Source: Agriotes lineatus
Lineage: Eukaryota > Arthropoda > Insecta > Coleoptera > Elateridae
Reading direction: 5' to 3'
Length of the DNA stretch: 64,000 nucleotides
Assembly: GCA_940337035.1 (NCBI GenBank)
Contig: CALNHX010007395.1
Span: 1 to 64,000, forward strand
Every line of letters begins with the position of its first letter. Positions within the stretch are counted from its first letter, which is position 1. Below, one piece after another: positions 44,050 through 55,720 of this stretch. The notes below the pieces were generated by a model. The model was not told the DNA's origin. It did not search any database and saw only the letters and a program-made list of their open reading frames with translations. The translations under genes and the position numbers were made by a program.

Positions 44050-45371
44050 CAGGGCTGTCCAACTTCAAGGGGCCCAAGGGCCACTGTAAAAAATTTGAAG
44101 GTTATGAGGGCCGCATCATAAAATGTGTCGTATGCGACTTCGTGAGTGATTTGTAATAAATATAAAACGTGTATATTTAATACTAATTTTTGTTTATTCA
44201 AGAAGCTTAGGTTACATTACAAAAATCATTGAAACATAAAAGAGATATACAGGGTGTAAAGATTTACCCCTCGGGTTAAGCTCAAATCGGAGAAATACGT
44301 TCACTCAAATATATATTCAATTAGGTAAAACACCAGATAATTACCAAAACAAATATAATGTTTTTAGCTAGTTACAATGATTATTTAAAAATAACTCTAA
44401 GTTGTACATTATTTAAAATTAACATGTTCTTCTGGAACGGTGTATGGTTTCGTGGGTCGAGCTGCAACCCAATGCACCGGCGAGTGTTGCGGGTCCCTAT
44501 TGGTAGTCCGCCGGTACGCACGCCGATTCTTCGGGAAATGGACTGAGTAGGTCTCTTGTTCCTGCAAATTTGACCTTCCACTCAGCAGTAATTTTCCGGT
44601 GAATTTAGCAATTTTAAGGGTTAACTGGGGCGGGCGTTAGTGCCTAAATCCTGGTGCAGAGGTTGCTGATACCTTACGACGGCTCGGCGTCGTTCTTAGA
44701 GCGAACGCGGTATCAAATCCTGCAGTTGAAATGTATTCGCCTTGAGCCAGAAAATGATGTTGACATTCCCCTGGTAGGGAATTTGCGGACTGCGGAATCG
44801 AACGTCGAAGTCCAGGAATTCGCCTTTTAATGCCCAAAAAGGGGCCCTGCAGGTGAGTTTATAAAGGGCGGCTACAAGACTCTAGCCGCTCACAAGCGGG
44901 ATAGAGGCTGCGATTCATACAGGTTACAGGTTTAATTATTAGTAAAATGAGGTTATGAGGAGTATTTCACCTCTCGGGGCGCCGGGATTTGCGTTTAAAA
45001 ATTAGGCGGTCGGAAATGGCTTTTAAGCAGTTTGCCCTGCACAACAGTACAGCGTATTAAGACAGGGTTAAAGCCTCAGGGATTCGATTTCCCAAGAAAG
45101 TTCAACAATCAAGGTAAAATCGAATTCTAGCGGTCTTGCCCTTGCGGAAAATTTGAACTTTTCGGGCTGACAGTACAACACGTCATCTCCCTTGAAGCCT
45201 GGTCTAGTAAGGGTTGGAGGCCTACTGTTCAGCGTGTCAGACCGGAGGGTCCAGGTAGAAAAAAAGGACAGGATCAGGACTGGTGGACTCAAGGGGGATT
45301 TCGATCCGCGGGCCGCAAAAATATCCTGGCGAGCCGCATGCGGCCCGCGGGCCACATGTTGGACAGCCCTG
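44050..45371. mobile_element. hAT element with TATTAGAA target duplication
   Basis: Inverted ends CAGGGCTGTCCAAC (44050) and GTTGGACAGCCCTG (ending 45371) with perfect 8-bp direct repeats TATTAGAA at 44042-44049 and 45372-45379. Subterminal GGGCCGC/GCGGCCCG-rich segments are typical of this hAT group. It has no transposase; most of the interior is another repeat (44252-45290). Confidence 0.9.
44252..45290 (+). repeat. 1-kb repeat nested in the hAT element, copy 1
   Basis: Begins near ACAGGGTGTAAAGATTTACC and ends near GGAGGGTCCAGGTAGAAAAA. Its inverted counterpart is 59565-60615; shared blocks include CGGAGAAATACGTTCACTCA, ACACCAGATAA, CCAATGCACCGGCGAGT, GGCGCCGGGATTTGCGTTTA and CTGACAGTACAACA. 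GC-richer than the surroundings and without a recognisable ORF. It could be a solo LTR or a non-autonomous element. Confidence 0.65.
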
Positions 45372-45379
45372 TATTAGAA

Positions 45380-46360
45380 GATCAACTGTTAAGGAACATT
45401 AAATTAACAAACACACATTTTAATCCAGATAATAGTGTGACGTTGTTATTGAAATATATACATGCATCAACCAAAAAATAAAATATATATTACATATGGC
45501 AAAGTTCAGCTGCAGATAACATTCATATAAGGTTACTGTGTGTGTGAGTGTGTCTGTATGTGTACCAGAAGAAAGTGAGAGGGGGGGGGTTAAAAAAAAT
45601 AACTAGAAGAGTTCGCCTGAATTGAATATTCTCCGTCCAGGGCGCAGCGTTTTGTTGTGATTGCCGACAATTACAAATACATATAGCAAAAGAACATATT
45701 TTTTTCAGCATTGGATTTAAACACAATTTTTATAAAACAAATACATATATTTAACAGCTAATTTGTCATCTTTATTAGCCTTGGAGACTAACCTGATAAA
45801 GTTGGCCGAAGATATGTTCTTTACCAAGTCAGCAATGACTTTCACTGGTAATTTGGTGAAGAACGTATCTTTTCCAAGGGATTGACACTTTAGCTGTCGA
45901 AATACGTATTTAGCGGTTGTTAAATATTTGTTTTCAACGAATTGTGTCTGATTCAAACCACAGGCTCCAGCAGTGTTTTAGTCATGATTGGATTTGATAT
46001 TTAGAAAATCACCTTGGAAAACCAAAGCAATTTAAGAAGATGATCAATTGAAAAGCCAGTGGCAACAAGTATGTGAGCAGGGTGGACATTTCATTTACAT
46101 GTCAAAAAGTCAAAAAGTTTTTATTTTTTTCGAATAGGTGCTTGAGCATCTTATTAAATTTAAGAGCACTTACAGAGCCTCTTCAAAATTATCTATTTAC
46201 GTCTAAAAATATAAAACAATGACGTGGCGTTCCAAAATAATATGCCCAATGTGATTACCAACAACGGTAGACGATAGGCACTTAGAAAATAATTCCATGG
46301 AATGCTACGAATCTTTCACTCAAAATATAAAGTAGTTAAAATCTTTATCTGCCCTGTTGT
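45380..46360. other. No gene recognised; TG-rich microsatellite and one unplaced frame
   Basis: GTGTGTGTGAGTGTGTCTGTATGTGT lies at 45536-45562 with a G8 run just after. A minus frame 45717-45956 (79 codons, containing LPVKVIADLVKNISSANFIR) is open, but I do not recognise it and see no splice or promoter support. Confidence 0.35.
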
Positions 46361-46462
46361 ATTTTTATTTATTTTTTTAATTTTTATTCCGCACTCCTCC
46401 AACAGCCGTTAGGCCAATTATAGGCGTCACTGTACATTTATGGGGACTTCCAACCCCACTAA
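46361..46462 (-). repeat. 3' fragment of the 5S-derived SINE
   Basis: Matches the 3' part of the SINE at 52621-52889 in reverse orientation: GTGGGGTTGGAAGTCCCCATAA, ACAGTGACGCCTATAATTGG and CGGCTGTTGG blocks, then an A/T-rich tail. Confidence 0.8.
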
Positions 46463-46779
46463 TGAGTTGTGAATATTGTTAATGATGTGCAGAGTGCAGA
46501 ATACAGTTTATAATTTTGGTAGAATGTATAACCGTCAGACGCGTTCCTAATGTATGCATTTATTTTTATTACTGTTAAGTAATAGATATTAGTTATATTT
46601 TTTTTTGAGTGATAAAAATGTACAAACAGGATCAGCTTAGAAAACTGTTTGAGAAAAACCCAACAAGCGTTCAAATATTATTTAAATTCGTGATGTAGAG
46701 TATGTTTATAATTATAAATGTTAAAATATATTAAGAACATAAAATAGAAGAATAGGGAGATAAAAAAGAATTAACAGGG

Positions 46780-48345
46780 AATAATAACATCCTTAGAGAA
46801 CAAATCTACTTACAAGAAAAAGAAAAAATTGGTAACAGAAGAATTGTAGATTAACAACGACAGGGCTGATAAGAAAATAAGAGAGTTGGAGGAGTGGTAA
46901 AAATAATGGAATGTAAATTAGAAGTACACGAAAAAGAGCTAAGGAGAAAAAATGTGGTAACCATAAGAACAAAAAGAAATGCGAATACCAAAAAATATTT
47001 GAAAGAAGTTACGAAAATATAAACATAAATTGATTGTAGATATAAAAGTAATATTCCCCTATAACGTAGATGATAAAAAGTGCGTAGTTAAAATAGAAAA
47101 TTGAAACGACAGAAATAAAAATCTGGTGTGATACACTCACAAAACTTCCTTTTACAGTGATTTTATAATTAGTCAAAAATTTGATTTTTAATTTTTAAGC
47201 ATTTGTCAAAATTTTTAAAAAATTACAAATTCTACAAAAACGGGACAAAATAGAGCGTTAATTCAAGAGACAAATTTTCTCTAAAATTTTAAGCTGAATT
47301 CAAAATTGTAATAATATACCGGGTGTTCTATTTACAATAGGAGTTAATTAAAAAAATTGAAAAAAAAACAAAAGAAACCCATTTTAGAGGTATTCAACTG
47401 GAAAATCACCTATCTCACATCAATACACATTAAAAATGTAATAAAAATGTAAAGTTTGAAAAAATTGTTACAGCCATTTTTGAAAGAATCGAAAAAACCT
47501 GAAAAATCACAAGACTAAACACCTACTTCCGGTTATGCGATTTTCTTCAAAGCTTGCTGTCTCATCTACATAGTACACAAAACTTATATATGAAGTTTCA
47601 ACGCCATGCCTCTTTTTATTTTTGAGATATTCTGTTCACAGACAGACACACAGACACACAGACACATAGACACACCAATGAACAAAACATATTTTTTGGG
47701 TTCAGGGCACTTCGAAAACGTGAAGATCTGTTGAAAACTCAATTTCGAATTTTTGAGGTGAATCCAATACTTACTTTATCATAAAAGAAAGTAAAAATGC
47801 ATGAAAACTAACAGAGGTTTCAGAGGATCAAAATATGGCAATCTGGTACATGAATAAAAGTAATGTAAATTACAATAATTACAACTAAAGAATTTTAAGG
47901 GGAATGCATAACGCAACTAATGTGTGTAACGGAAAGAGGAAGAAAAAGAAAGGCAGACAAATCTTCATGACTACAAGCAATGTGCAAGGAACATTTGAAG
48001 AAAGAGCAATAAAACAGATAAAGTACTATAAAATCGATGCAATAGCCTCGCAAGTGACAAAATAAAAAGGTAATGAAATTATCGATGGTGGCAGTGAAAG
48101 CAGCAGATTTGGAGTTGCATTTGTGGTTAATAACACATTTAGAGCATCAGTGATGGCTCTTCACTCAAAATTAATAAAAATTAAAGAAGAATTTTATGCG
48201 GAATTGGATCAAGTAAATTAAATACTAGGTTATGGCGTCAAGATGATAGCAGGCGATTGTAACACACAAGTGGGAAGAGAAAAAAATTAAGTTAACAATA
48301 GGGCACTTCAGTATGCATCTGTTAAGTTATAAAGGGTTAATGATT
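46780..48345 (+). pseudogene. LINE coiled-coil and endonuclease relic (RTE-like)
   Basis: 46800-47030 encodes Lys/Glu-rich coil pieces (ELEEW, KLEVHEKELRRKNVVTI). After a repeat insertion, 47985-48345 reads RAIKQIKYYKIDAIASQVTK, DGGSESSRFGVAFVVNN and MIAGDCNTQVGREKN, matching the early and middle blocks of an apurinic-type LINE endonuclease. Several stops. It is the 5' part of the LINE whose RT follows at 50300-51400. Confidence 0.7.
47140..47798 (+). repeat. Dispersed repeat with CAGACA run and GAAAGTAAAAA tail
   Basis: CACAGACAGACACACAGACACA at 47637-47668, TTTTTTGGGTTC, CACTTCGAAAACGTG, then AAAAGAAAGTAAAAA. Same family as 30830-31948. Inserted between the coil and endonuclease parts of the LINE. 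Confidence 0.65.
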
Positions 48346-48447
48346 ATCATCATCACCAGGTGGTACCACTGTTAACCAAACAGAACATGTGTTAATATAT
48401 GAGAGAAATGGAGTGTATAGAAAATGTAATATCTTATCGAAGAGTAG

Positions 48448-48456
48448 ATACAAAGT
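48448..48456. repeat. Left 9-bp target duplication ATACAAAGT
   Basis: Repeated exactly at 49206-49214, bordering the foldback-type element. Confidence 0.85.
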
Positions 48457-49205
48457 CGTCTCCGGAAAATTCCTCGAATGCAATTGCTCGAAATCAATTG
48501 CTCGAAAATCAAATTGCTCGAATGTAACTTTTCTCGAAATACAAGTTCCTCGAAACGCAATTTCTCAAAAATGTTTTGCTCGAAATTATGTGGTCTTAAC
48601 ATCTGGAAATTTATTTCGGCATTAAAGAGGGAGAAGAGTTTGAACGAATTACGGATAGAACAATATGTCAGCGGTCAACAACACACCATAAGTCGAAAAA
48701 TATATCGTGATAGTGCACAGAGCCTTTTAAGATCTTCTATATAAAATATAAAAATCAATCGCCGTGTGTTAGTAACGCAAAAACTCGAGAACGACTCGAA
48801 ATACAAGTTCCTCGAACCGCAATTTCTCGAAAATGTTTTGCTCGAATTTATGTGGTCTCAAATAATGCGTCAATACTAAAATCTCCAAAATATTTTGTAG
48901 TATGTGGTCAAAGGCAGTATTATGTTCATGTAACAGGAAAGTGATTATCATTGGAGTGTAATTACATACCTATTTTTTATTAATAAAAGTTATAATTTGT
49001 AATTTGTGTTTTTTTATATTTGATATTAACTGATTCGAGAAGGCTATTTCACAACTTTATTTTTTCGAGCAATAGATAATCGAGAAACTGCTGTTCGAGG
49101 AACTTGCAATTCGAGCAAAGTCACATTAGAGCAATTGACTTTCAAGCAACTGATTTCGAGCAATTCGTTTTCGAGCAATTCCATTCGAGCAATTTACCTA
49201 GAACC
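48457..49205. mobile_element. Foldback-type element with TTGCTCGAA repeat arrays as ends
   Basis: 749 bp. The left end carries an array of 11-14-bp units, TTGCTCGAA plus spacer (48465-48585). The right end carries the same array inverted, TTCGAGCAA (49065-49195). A second copy of the inner left block (48533-48596) lies at 48795-48858. Nine-base direct repeats ATACAAAGT flank the element. Ends built of short tandem units with 9-bp duplications are the hallmark of Foldback/Galileo-type (P superfamily) elements. No transposase is encoded. Confidence 0.75.
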
Positions 49206-49214
49206 ATACAAAGT

Positions 49215-50299
49215 CACATCATTTTGTGGTGAGCATTCGTATAGTTTAGAAAGTTCCAATTAATAGCGAAAAAGAGAGCAATCGGTATAGATACTACAGT
49301 ACAGAAAATTTATAACTAAAAAAAAGAAAAGAAAAGTATGCAAACGAAACGGAGAAGAAGTTTATAGTACATACCAATCACCCAAGTATAGAGGAAACAG
49401 TAAAACCATAGAAGAAACAGTAACAATGTGATAAGAGGGTAGTGAAGGGATGATAAATGCAAAAAGAACAATATAAGTCAGTACTTATTTTTTAATAGAG
49501 CGTATTCGGTCTTTGTAATCCCTTGAAGTGGTGCTTTCAATGTTATATGGCTGTTATCATATTATGTTATTGCGCGGTTGCGGGACATGTGTGACAACTT
49601 CGGCAATAGAGAGTTCGTAAAGGAGAGGAGAACTAATAATTGCGAAGCTTAAATAGACGAAATAGGTTTAAAATCAAGTCGGCAATTTATCAATAGCGTT
49701 AGTAGGGAGTACCTACGAATGGGACAGACAGCGCTGATATTACAGTTTTAAAGGTGAGAAAAGGAAGAAATTTATATTCGAAGCTTTTAATAATTAAAAA
49801 AAAATCTTTCCCGGACCGATGTTTGTACTCGCAACCTCAGGTTTGACAGTCCATGAGTGTTGCCACTGCAACAATCTGACAGCGCAGTTAGGTAATTGCA
49901 TAACGTCTATTATTGGTACCGAGAGTACAAATCGACAAATACATACAAAGAAAAAGCTTTTCACTTCTTTGCATTAACATTCCATAAAAAATGGCGCAAA
50001 TATCATCTTGATAGGATATGTCGTTCTCGAGTACAGTTTACAGCCATCCCGAACAATTCGTTCTTTATTAATTTTTTGACTTTCCTTTAACTCTAAAGTG
50101 GTTACTTTCTTCACAAAAGTTTTGCAGTTTCATCAGACCGTTCATATAATTATGAACTAGTCGCGATTGATTGAGCGTTTGCAACAAAAATTGTGAATTT
50201 GTAAAGATGACCTGGGTTGAAAACAATACTTTCTGACAGGTTTTGCCGAAGTAATAAAAAAGATGTAGCAGGGTAGATCTTTGTAGAATGGAAACTACA
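49215..50299. other. No intact gene; probable LINE interior
   Basis: Lys/Glu-rich scraps at 49260-49470 may belong to the surrounding LINE. 49480-50260 holds a tRNA-like remnant (49804-49890) and otherwise nothing I recognise. Confidence 0.35.
49804..49890 (-). repeat. tRNA-like SINE remnant
   Basis: The minus strand reads GCAGTGGCAACACTCATGGA, then CCTGAGGTTGCGAGTACAAA and CATCGGTCCGGGAAAG followed by a T run (an A run on the plus strand). The order of box-A-like and box-B-like elements and the T-arm-like segment suggest a tRNA-derived SINE. No clean cloverleaf. Confidence 0.35.
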
Positions 50300-51400
50300 T
50301 GGAATACAGAAGAAAATGTAAAAGACGTTGAAGAGAAACAGTAAAATTAAGAATTAGACCAGTAAAAAGATACAAAACTAGAACAACACGCAGAAAATAG
50401 ATTAAGGAATAGTGTGTAGAATATTTGAAGAAAACTCCGAGTAGTGGAATGGGGAACAAATATCTCGGTCTAGAAACCGTAGATGAAGAACCAAACGAGA
50501 ATGGGAATTAAATAAATGAGGAACTGCCACAAACGGAAATGCTCATACATAGAGGTGAAAGTTATATGAGAGTATTGGTGAATTTCTTGAAGACGTATAA
50601 AATAGAGAAAAGATGCGAGAGTATCAGTTTGGATTACGTCAAGGTAGATCCGTATTCGATCAAATATGTACACTAAAAGAAATGCAAGTCTCAAGCTGCG
50701 AACACAATTTTTGCATAGATTTCAGACACGCATACGTGAATATCAAACAGAGCTAATAAGCAATACAAGAAAACTTGAGATAAGAAATTGATTAAGTCAA
50801 GATGAGCTTCTTTCATGAAGATATTCATTTTGTGCAATGTTACAATGAAAAAAATAGTGCGCGATGCTAACATTCACAGACAAGGATTAATCATTAACAA
50901 GTATAATCAGTATCTGACCTAGCAGATGTCGTGACGATAGTAACCCGAACGAAAAGGGATGTTGTAACTAACCAACAAAAGATACAAGATGTGGGCAGTA
51001 AAGAACATCTAACCTGGAAGTAAATGTAAATTAAAATGAACAGTATCAATTTGAAGCAGCGTAGTTCTGTATTTGAAAACCGTACTTTCTAAAAAACCAG
51101 AGAGTGGGAAGGAAATGGGGAAAAATACGTAAGCTTTAAAAAAGTGATCAGTGGAAAAGTGATATCGAGAACAACATAACGTTTCAAATGGCTGGGTCAT
51201 TTAATGAGGATGTTAGTGGAAATAATACCAAACAGTGTTATGATTGGATATTGCGGGAAATAAAGGACGTGGAAGGGCAAAGTTGAGGTGCAACACGGAA
51301 ATTCTAGAAAATTTGGAATTGGGGAGTGGAATGAGATAATTCAAGAAAGGAAATAACTGGAAAAAATAATTTAAAAAGCCGTTGACCTAAAAGATCCTTA
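50300..51400 (+). pseudogene. LINE reverse transcriptase relic (RTE-like)
   Basis: Blocks in order with frameshifts: EPNENG...EELPQTEM; FGLRQGRSVFDQICTLKEM (about 50625-50680); FCIDFRHAY (motif A, about 50708); a degraded motif C region with VTIVTRTKRDVV (about 50930); and the tail FKWLGHLMRM and IKGRGRAKLRC (about 51185-51290). Together with 46780-48345 this is one old LINE split by later insertions. Confidence 0.7.
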
Positions 51401-52620
51401 GATCTCATCTATGTATTTTAATATAAAAAAATCTACTAATAATGCCACTTAAAAATATCATAATAGCTCCCTCCTAGTAATAGAAGCGTTCTCCCTGCAT
51501 AACCATTTGGTTGCACTTCCGGTAACGCGAATTCCGCCGAGAACGGACAGATGCAGAAAGCGCAAGAGACGCAGCGGAGTGATTTAGCCGGTAATATATT
51601 GACAAGCGGGGAAATACCTTGTGCGGCGCACTATGCAGGTGCAAATAAAACGAGTGTTTGTCATTTTAATGCTATACAGTACATCTAAAAAGCCCTCTCG
51701 GGAGTAAGATGCTGCGGGAAAATCAATTATTGTTGATGGAGGAGCTTTGTGCTGTCTCTTTAAACCCTCAATCTCGCGAGTTCTTAAAGTGAGCGTGGTT
51801 AATATTTAATGATTTACGGTTAATAAAAAACTGACGCAGTTAAGGTTTTCACATAATCATATCCCTGGAGCGGATGGCGTCGAAGTTGAATTCACATCCC
51901 TAAACGGATTTGGCCAATTCTTTCAGTGCAGCTTCCAATTGCAAGTGCCGTATTGTGGAGATTTTATTTTCATCTTCTCTCAGAAGCTTTCGCTATTAAC
52001 TTACTTTATGATATTTACTAAAGATTAATGGTAGTGTAAGTGATGATTATAAAAGAAATATCAAAACCGGCAATAAAAGTTGAAGAGACCTTTTTTACAG
52101 AGTTGCGCTCTACAATTTTTGTTAGACATACTATATAAAAATTTTCACTGTGTTCCAAGATATTAGCGAAATTCCAATTTTCCGATTTTCTCCGTGCTCT
52201 TTCCACCTTTTCAATAGTCGCTCGAGTGCAGAACATTTTTTTTCTTAAAGTACAACCAAAAAACTACTTATGTGCAAAATATCATCACCTTGGGTTTTTT
52301 TGACATGTCAAAGTCCCTGGCGTTTGGACTAATATGTTTATTACATAGTATTTTGCACCAAAAGTATTTTTAGAAGTTATGATAATACTAATAGAAAGAA
52401 TTTTTGAATAGTTTTTATTCTCTACATATACGTAAAAATATATACGTGGTTGGTAGATACTAAAACTTTATAATGTATACAAATGGAATTCAGTGTTTGT
52501 AGAAAATCGCAAAGTTAAAATCGGAAAACGAATTAAGCAAGGCTACAGTGTATCAACCTCAAATAACGAACCAGCACATGCACAATGTAACAGCAAAGGT
52601 ATTAGAATTTAAAATGAATA
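51401..52620. other. No gene recognised; GC-balanced island 51480-51900
   Basis: 51480-51900 is more complex than the surroundings (CGCGAATTCCGCCGAGAACG), possibly single-copy host DNA. No ORF of note. Confidence 0.35.
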
Positions 52621-52889
52621 GGTCCCGGGTGGTTTAGCTTGAACAAACGTCCACGTTCGATCAGCAGAGTTAAGCAACGCTGTCTCTGGTCAGAACTTGG
52701 ATGGGAGTTCCACGGTTGCTTCTCCCGGCACCTCGTGGTACGGCTGCCACGGAAAAAAGTTGGTCCCGGTTGTCGTAATAACATCATGACAGTCGTTAGT
52801 GGGGTTGGAAGTCCCCATAAAATGTACAGTGACGCCTATAATTGGCCTAACGGCTGTTGGCGGAGTGCGGAATAAAATAAAAAAAATAG
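52621..52889 (+). mobile_element. 5S rRNA-derived SINE
   Basis: 52655-52711 (GTTCGATCAGCAGAGTTAAG, then CAGAACTTGGATGGGAG) matches the internal part of insect 5S rRNA (GTCCGATCACCGAAATTAAG, TAGTACTTGGATGGG), which carries the RNA polymerase III internal promoter. The 5S-like head is followed by an unrelated body ending CGGCTGTTGGCGGAGTGCGG and an A-rich AATAAAATAAAAAAAATAG tail. This is the structure of SINE3-class elements. A 3' fragment in reverse orientation at 46361-46462 shows that it is a family. Confidence 0.85.
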
Positions 52890-54989
52890 TAAAATCATTA
52901 AGGTGTGCAACTGATGAACTACGTTATTGTTCCAAGAACTAATTCTAAACATGTTTAACTGCAACTGCAACTTAGAATTGAATGCATTTAATACAGTCAA
53001 CAGTCGAAATGTCAACTAACTGTTGAAGAATGCCTGGTTATGATATTTAAATTTCTAAAACGACCGTGGTGGAGCTTCTTATTTTTATGACCTCCGTGGT
53101 GGATTTATTTTCTATACACATAGCTTTGCTTCGCTTTAAGTGGGGGCTGCGCACGCTTTAGGGATGAGCGGCGGCACTTAAAATGAAATAGGTCCTGACA
53201 CTTGGGGGAAGCAGACGCACGTCGGGTATGCTGGCGTTTTTCATAAGGGTAGCCATACGCGAGGGAATGTTATATTTATCTGGGGTGTTATCGCAAAATA
53301 GGTTAGTGGCGGATATGTTAATTATTTCCCCATCGTATTACAAATCATGTTCTGCTGTTTGTGTGTATTTCGACAAGCTGCAAGTCCATTAAGTAAATTC
53401 TTGACTATTTTCGACCCCAATTTCCTTCCGACTCTATGAGTGTGGATTTGGTGGAAGGCATTTTCGTCGTCATCCAGCCGTTCCCACCGAGTAAGCAATC
53501 ACCGCTGAATTCCTTTCAAAACGCAGTTTCTCGTCTTCACGTCGAGCAGGCCAACAAATAGATAGCGATTACCTCCCGTCTAGTAGATGAACTGGAAGCC
53601 GCTCGTCAGGTAAGCAATGTATTTATTTCGTAAATAACAATAGTACTTAGAAGGTGCTCTGTCAGATTTCAATAGACTGAGTTCGAATATTGTGAGATGA
53701 ATTTTAAATATATATTGCATCTATGTCAGTAAGCACGTACTAGGTAGATTTGAAGTCAAACGATTAATACTTATCGTATCTTGAATTATTACGAAAAACA
53801 TAGTTAAATTAAGGAACACTCTCCGGGCTGCAAACTTGTTGAATAATTAAGGCAAGAATTACTGGTGCACCCAGAAATTTTGAATTAAGACTGTAAACAA
53901 TGACGTTGTTTAGGGTGGAGATTATTTGGAAGTTTTACGTGTAGAAGCGCCTTTATCCCTGTATTTTGTCTGTGTTCAATATATTGACTTAAATAATTTT
54001 ACTGTTGCGCTCCCATTAAATTTGTCTGTAAAGCAACTTGCAGAAAGTGTTCAAAAGTGAGCAAAACCAGAATTAATAGGTATTTCAGGTGACGTGTTAA
54101 AGGTAAGTCTCTTATCTGCATAATCTGCCGATGCATTATCTGTCGGCAAGGTTTGTTGATATACGTTCTATGGTATGAGTAGACTAACAATTGTTTCAAT
54201 TCTCAAATACGGATTACGTGGCGCCCTGGTATTTAAATTAGCATTCCTTTTCAGCGTTTTGAGCTAGTGCACGTGCTTCATTGTTTCACTATTATTCGAT
54301 TATTCGAGTCGATCCGCCTTTTTGTCTCGACTGTTAGCTGGCCGGAGTAATTTATTGTTGCAAGGTTGTATGACATTGTGGGTTTATGATCGTTTGGACT
54401 TCAGTGAAACCGTTCGCTGATTAATATCGTCGTAATCTTTTAATTCCCCCGTAACGACCTATACTGAATAAAATGAAATAATATTTCCCCAACAAATCGA
54501 GAATTACAGCTGAACATGAGGGTAATGTTCGTAGATGGAGTAGTGATTGGAATAAAACAGCATAAAAATGTTAAAAATGGAAAATTGTGAATACATCTAC
54601 AATATTATTTGATTTTAGTGAGTTTATCTCTTTGAAAATTCCGGTTTCTTACCGGGGTTGTCGCAACAGAGGTGAAGATAAAATAATTACAAACGAAGGA
54701 AAAAATTAGAGAGGAAAATTAAGCAGAAAAAGATTGTGCATTGAAGCGAGTGCCGTATGGCAAGATAATTACTTGTGTTTATGGCTTACACTGTTCTCTT
54801 TACAGAAACCAAAAGGTAGAAGGTACGAGCTTAGCATGTAACAGCATAGAAGACTTTTTATTCCATAAGGCACTTGGTGACAAATCTCAGCTTAATTACA
54901 AAAAAAAATGTACTGCTTTCTCGTTATCTCTAACTTAAAGGTGATATAGAGTATAAGCTTATGGAAACTATGTGTCTTTCGATAGTCAG
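52890..54989. other. No confirmed gene; candidate exon with splice donor at 53611
   Basis: 53380-53611 is GC-balanced and ends in GCTCGTCAG followed by GTAAGCAATG, a strong splice-donor match. The preceding plus frame from ATG 53438 reads MSVDLVEGIFVVIQPFPPSK and stays open for 41 codons to one TAG, after which the same frame remains open to the donor. It could be a 5' UTR exon. The rest is AT-rich without calls. Confidence 0.3.
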
Positions 54990-55565
54990 TACTGCAAAAT
55001 ATAGTACAAGTATATTGCTTGCAGACGAAGTAGAGGTTGTTGAAATATCCTTGAAACGCCAGTTGGAATAACAATGTATTTGAACAGGTTAAAGAAGCGG
55101 ATATGCGTTTACCACTATCACCTGTGATCGTAAATATTTACATAAAGGAATTTTAAAGTAAATATCTACAGCAATTAAAACCGAAATGTTTAGTTATGTA
55201 GACGATAGTTTCGTCATCTGGTCACATGGATACCAGGTATTAGATCTATTTTTAAAACGCTTTCAGGTCAAAAACGTTAAAATACAGCTGGTATACCTAT
55301 ATAACATTCCATGCTTTCAGAGCTCTAGTTACAGGACAGGCTAATTTAGCATTGATCTTCAACTTTAAGAATATAAAAGTGATTCCAAACATAAAAGCAT
55401 TACTGAATCAGTCAGGCCTACATGTATTTACAAATGAACACATTTTAAAATTTGAGCACGTTAGAGTAATTGCCAGAGTACCTCAATATTTTTCACGAAT
55501 GATAAGTGAAGCTATAGAAATAGAAAAACAACCAAATAATGTAAACAGGGTTTTAGTCTAAGTAA
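54990..55565 (+). pseudogene. Penelope-like element RT and endonuclease relic, copy 2
   Basis: Blocks: LADEVEVVEISLKRQLE; MRLPLSPVIVNIYIKEF (about 55105-55155); SYVDDSFVIWSHG with the catalytic YVDD kept (about 55195-55230); then, after degraded sequence, FTNEHILKFEHVRVIARVPQ and SRMISEAIEIEKQPNNVNRV (55440-55550), the C-terminal part of the PLE GIY-YIG endonuclease. Frameshifts and stops throughout. Same element type as 11-715, with better preservation of the endonuclease end. Confidence 0.8.
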
Positions 55566-55649
55566 AACTTGTACGCTTGTCATGCATCATCTAAAACATC
55601 ATAGTCACGTGGCTTTAGTCGTCTTGTGCTACCGATTATGTGCAATGAA

Positions 55650-55720
55650 CTCGAACAACCAATCAGCACGACTCCGTTCTGCATGTTTGGCACGAGCGGC
55701 TATAAATATCGTCACGCCGA
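55650..55720 (+). promoter_or_regulatory. PLE tail with CCAAT and TATA-like boxes, copy 2
   Basis: CCAATCAGCAC, GCACGAGCGGC and TATAAATA in the same order as 785-860, at a comparable distance after the endonuclease end. Probable pseudo-LTR promoter remnant. Confidence 0.45.

Noticed and set aside
45717..45956. 79-codon minus frame with protein-like composition
   Set aside because: I could not tie it to a family or find splice or promoter support; mentioned only in the gene-free stretch.
48389..48744. Overlapping frames rich in CSK/SKS repeats as a repeat protein
   Set aside because: They are translations of the TTGCTCGAA arrays of the foldback-type element, not a protein-coding gene.
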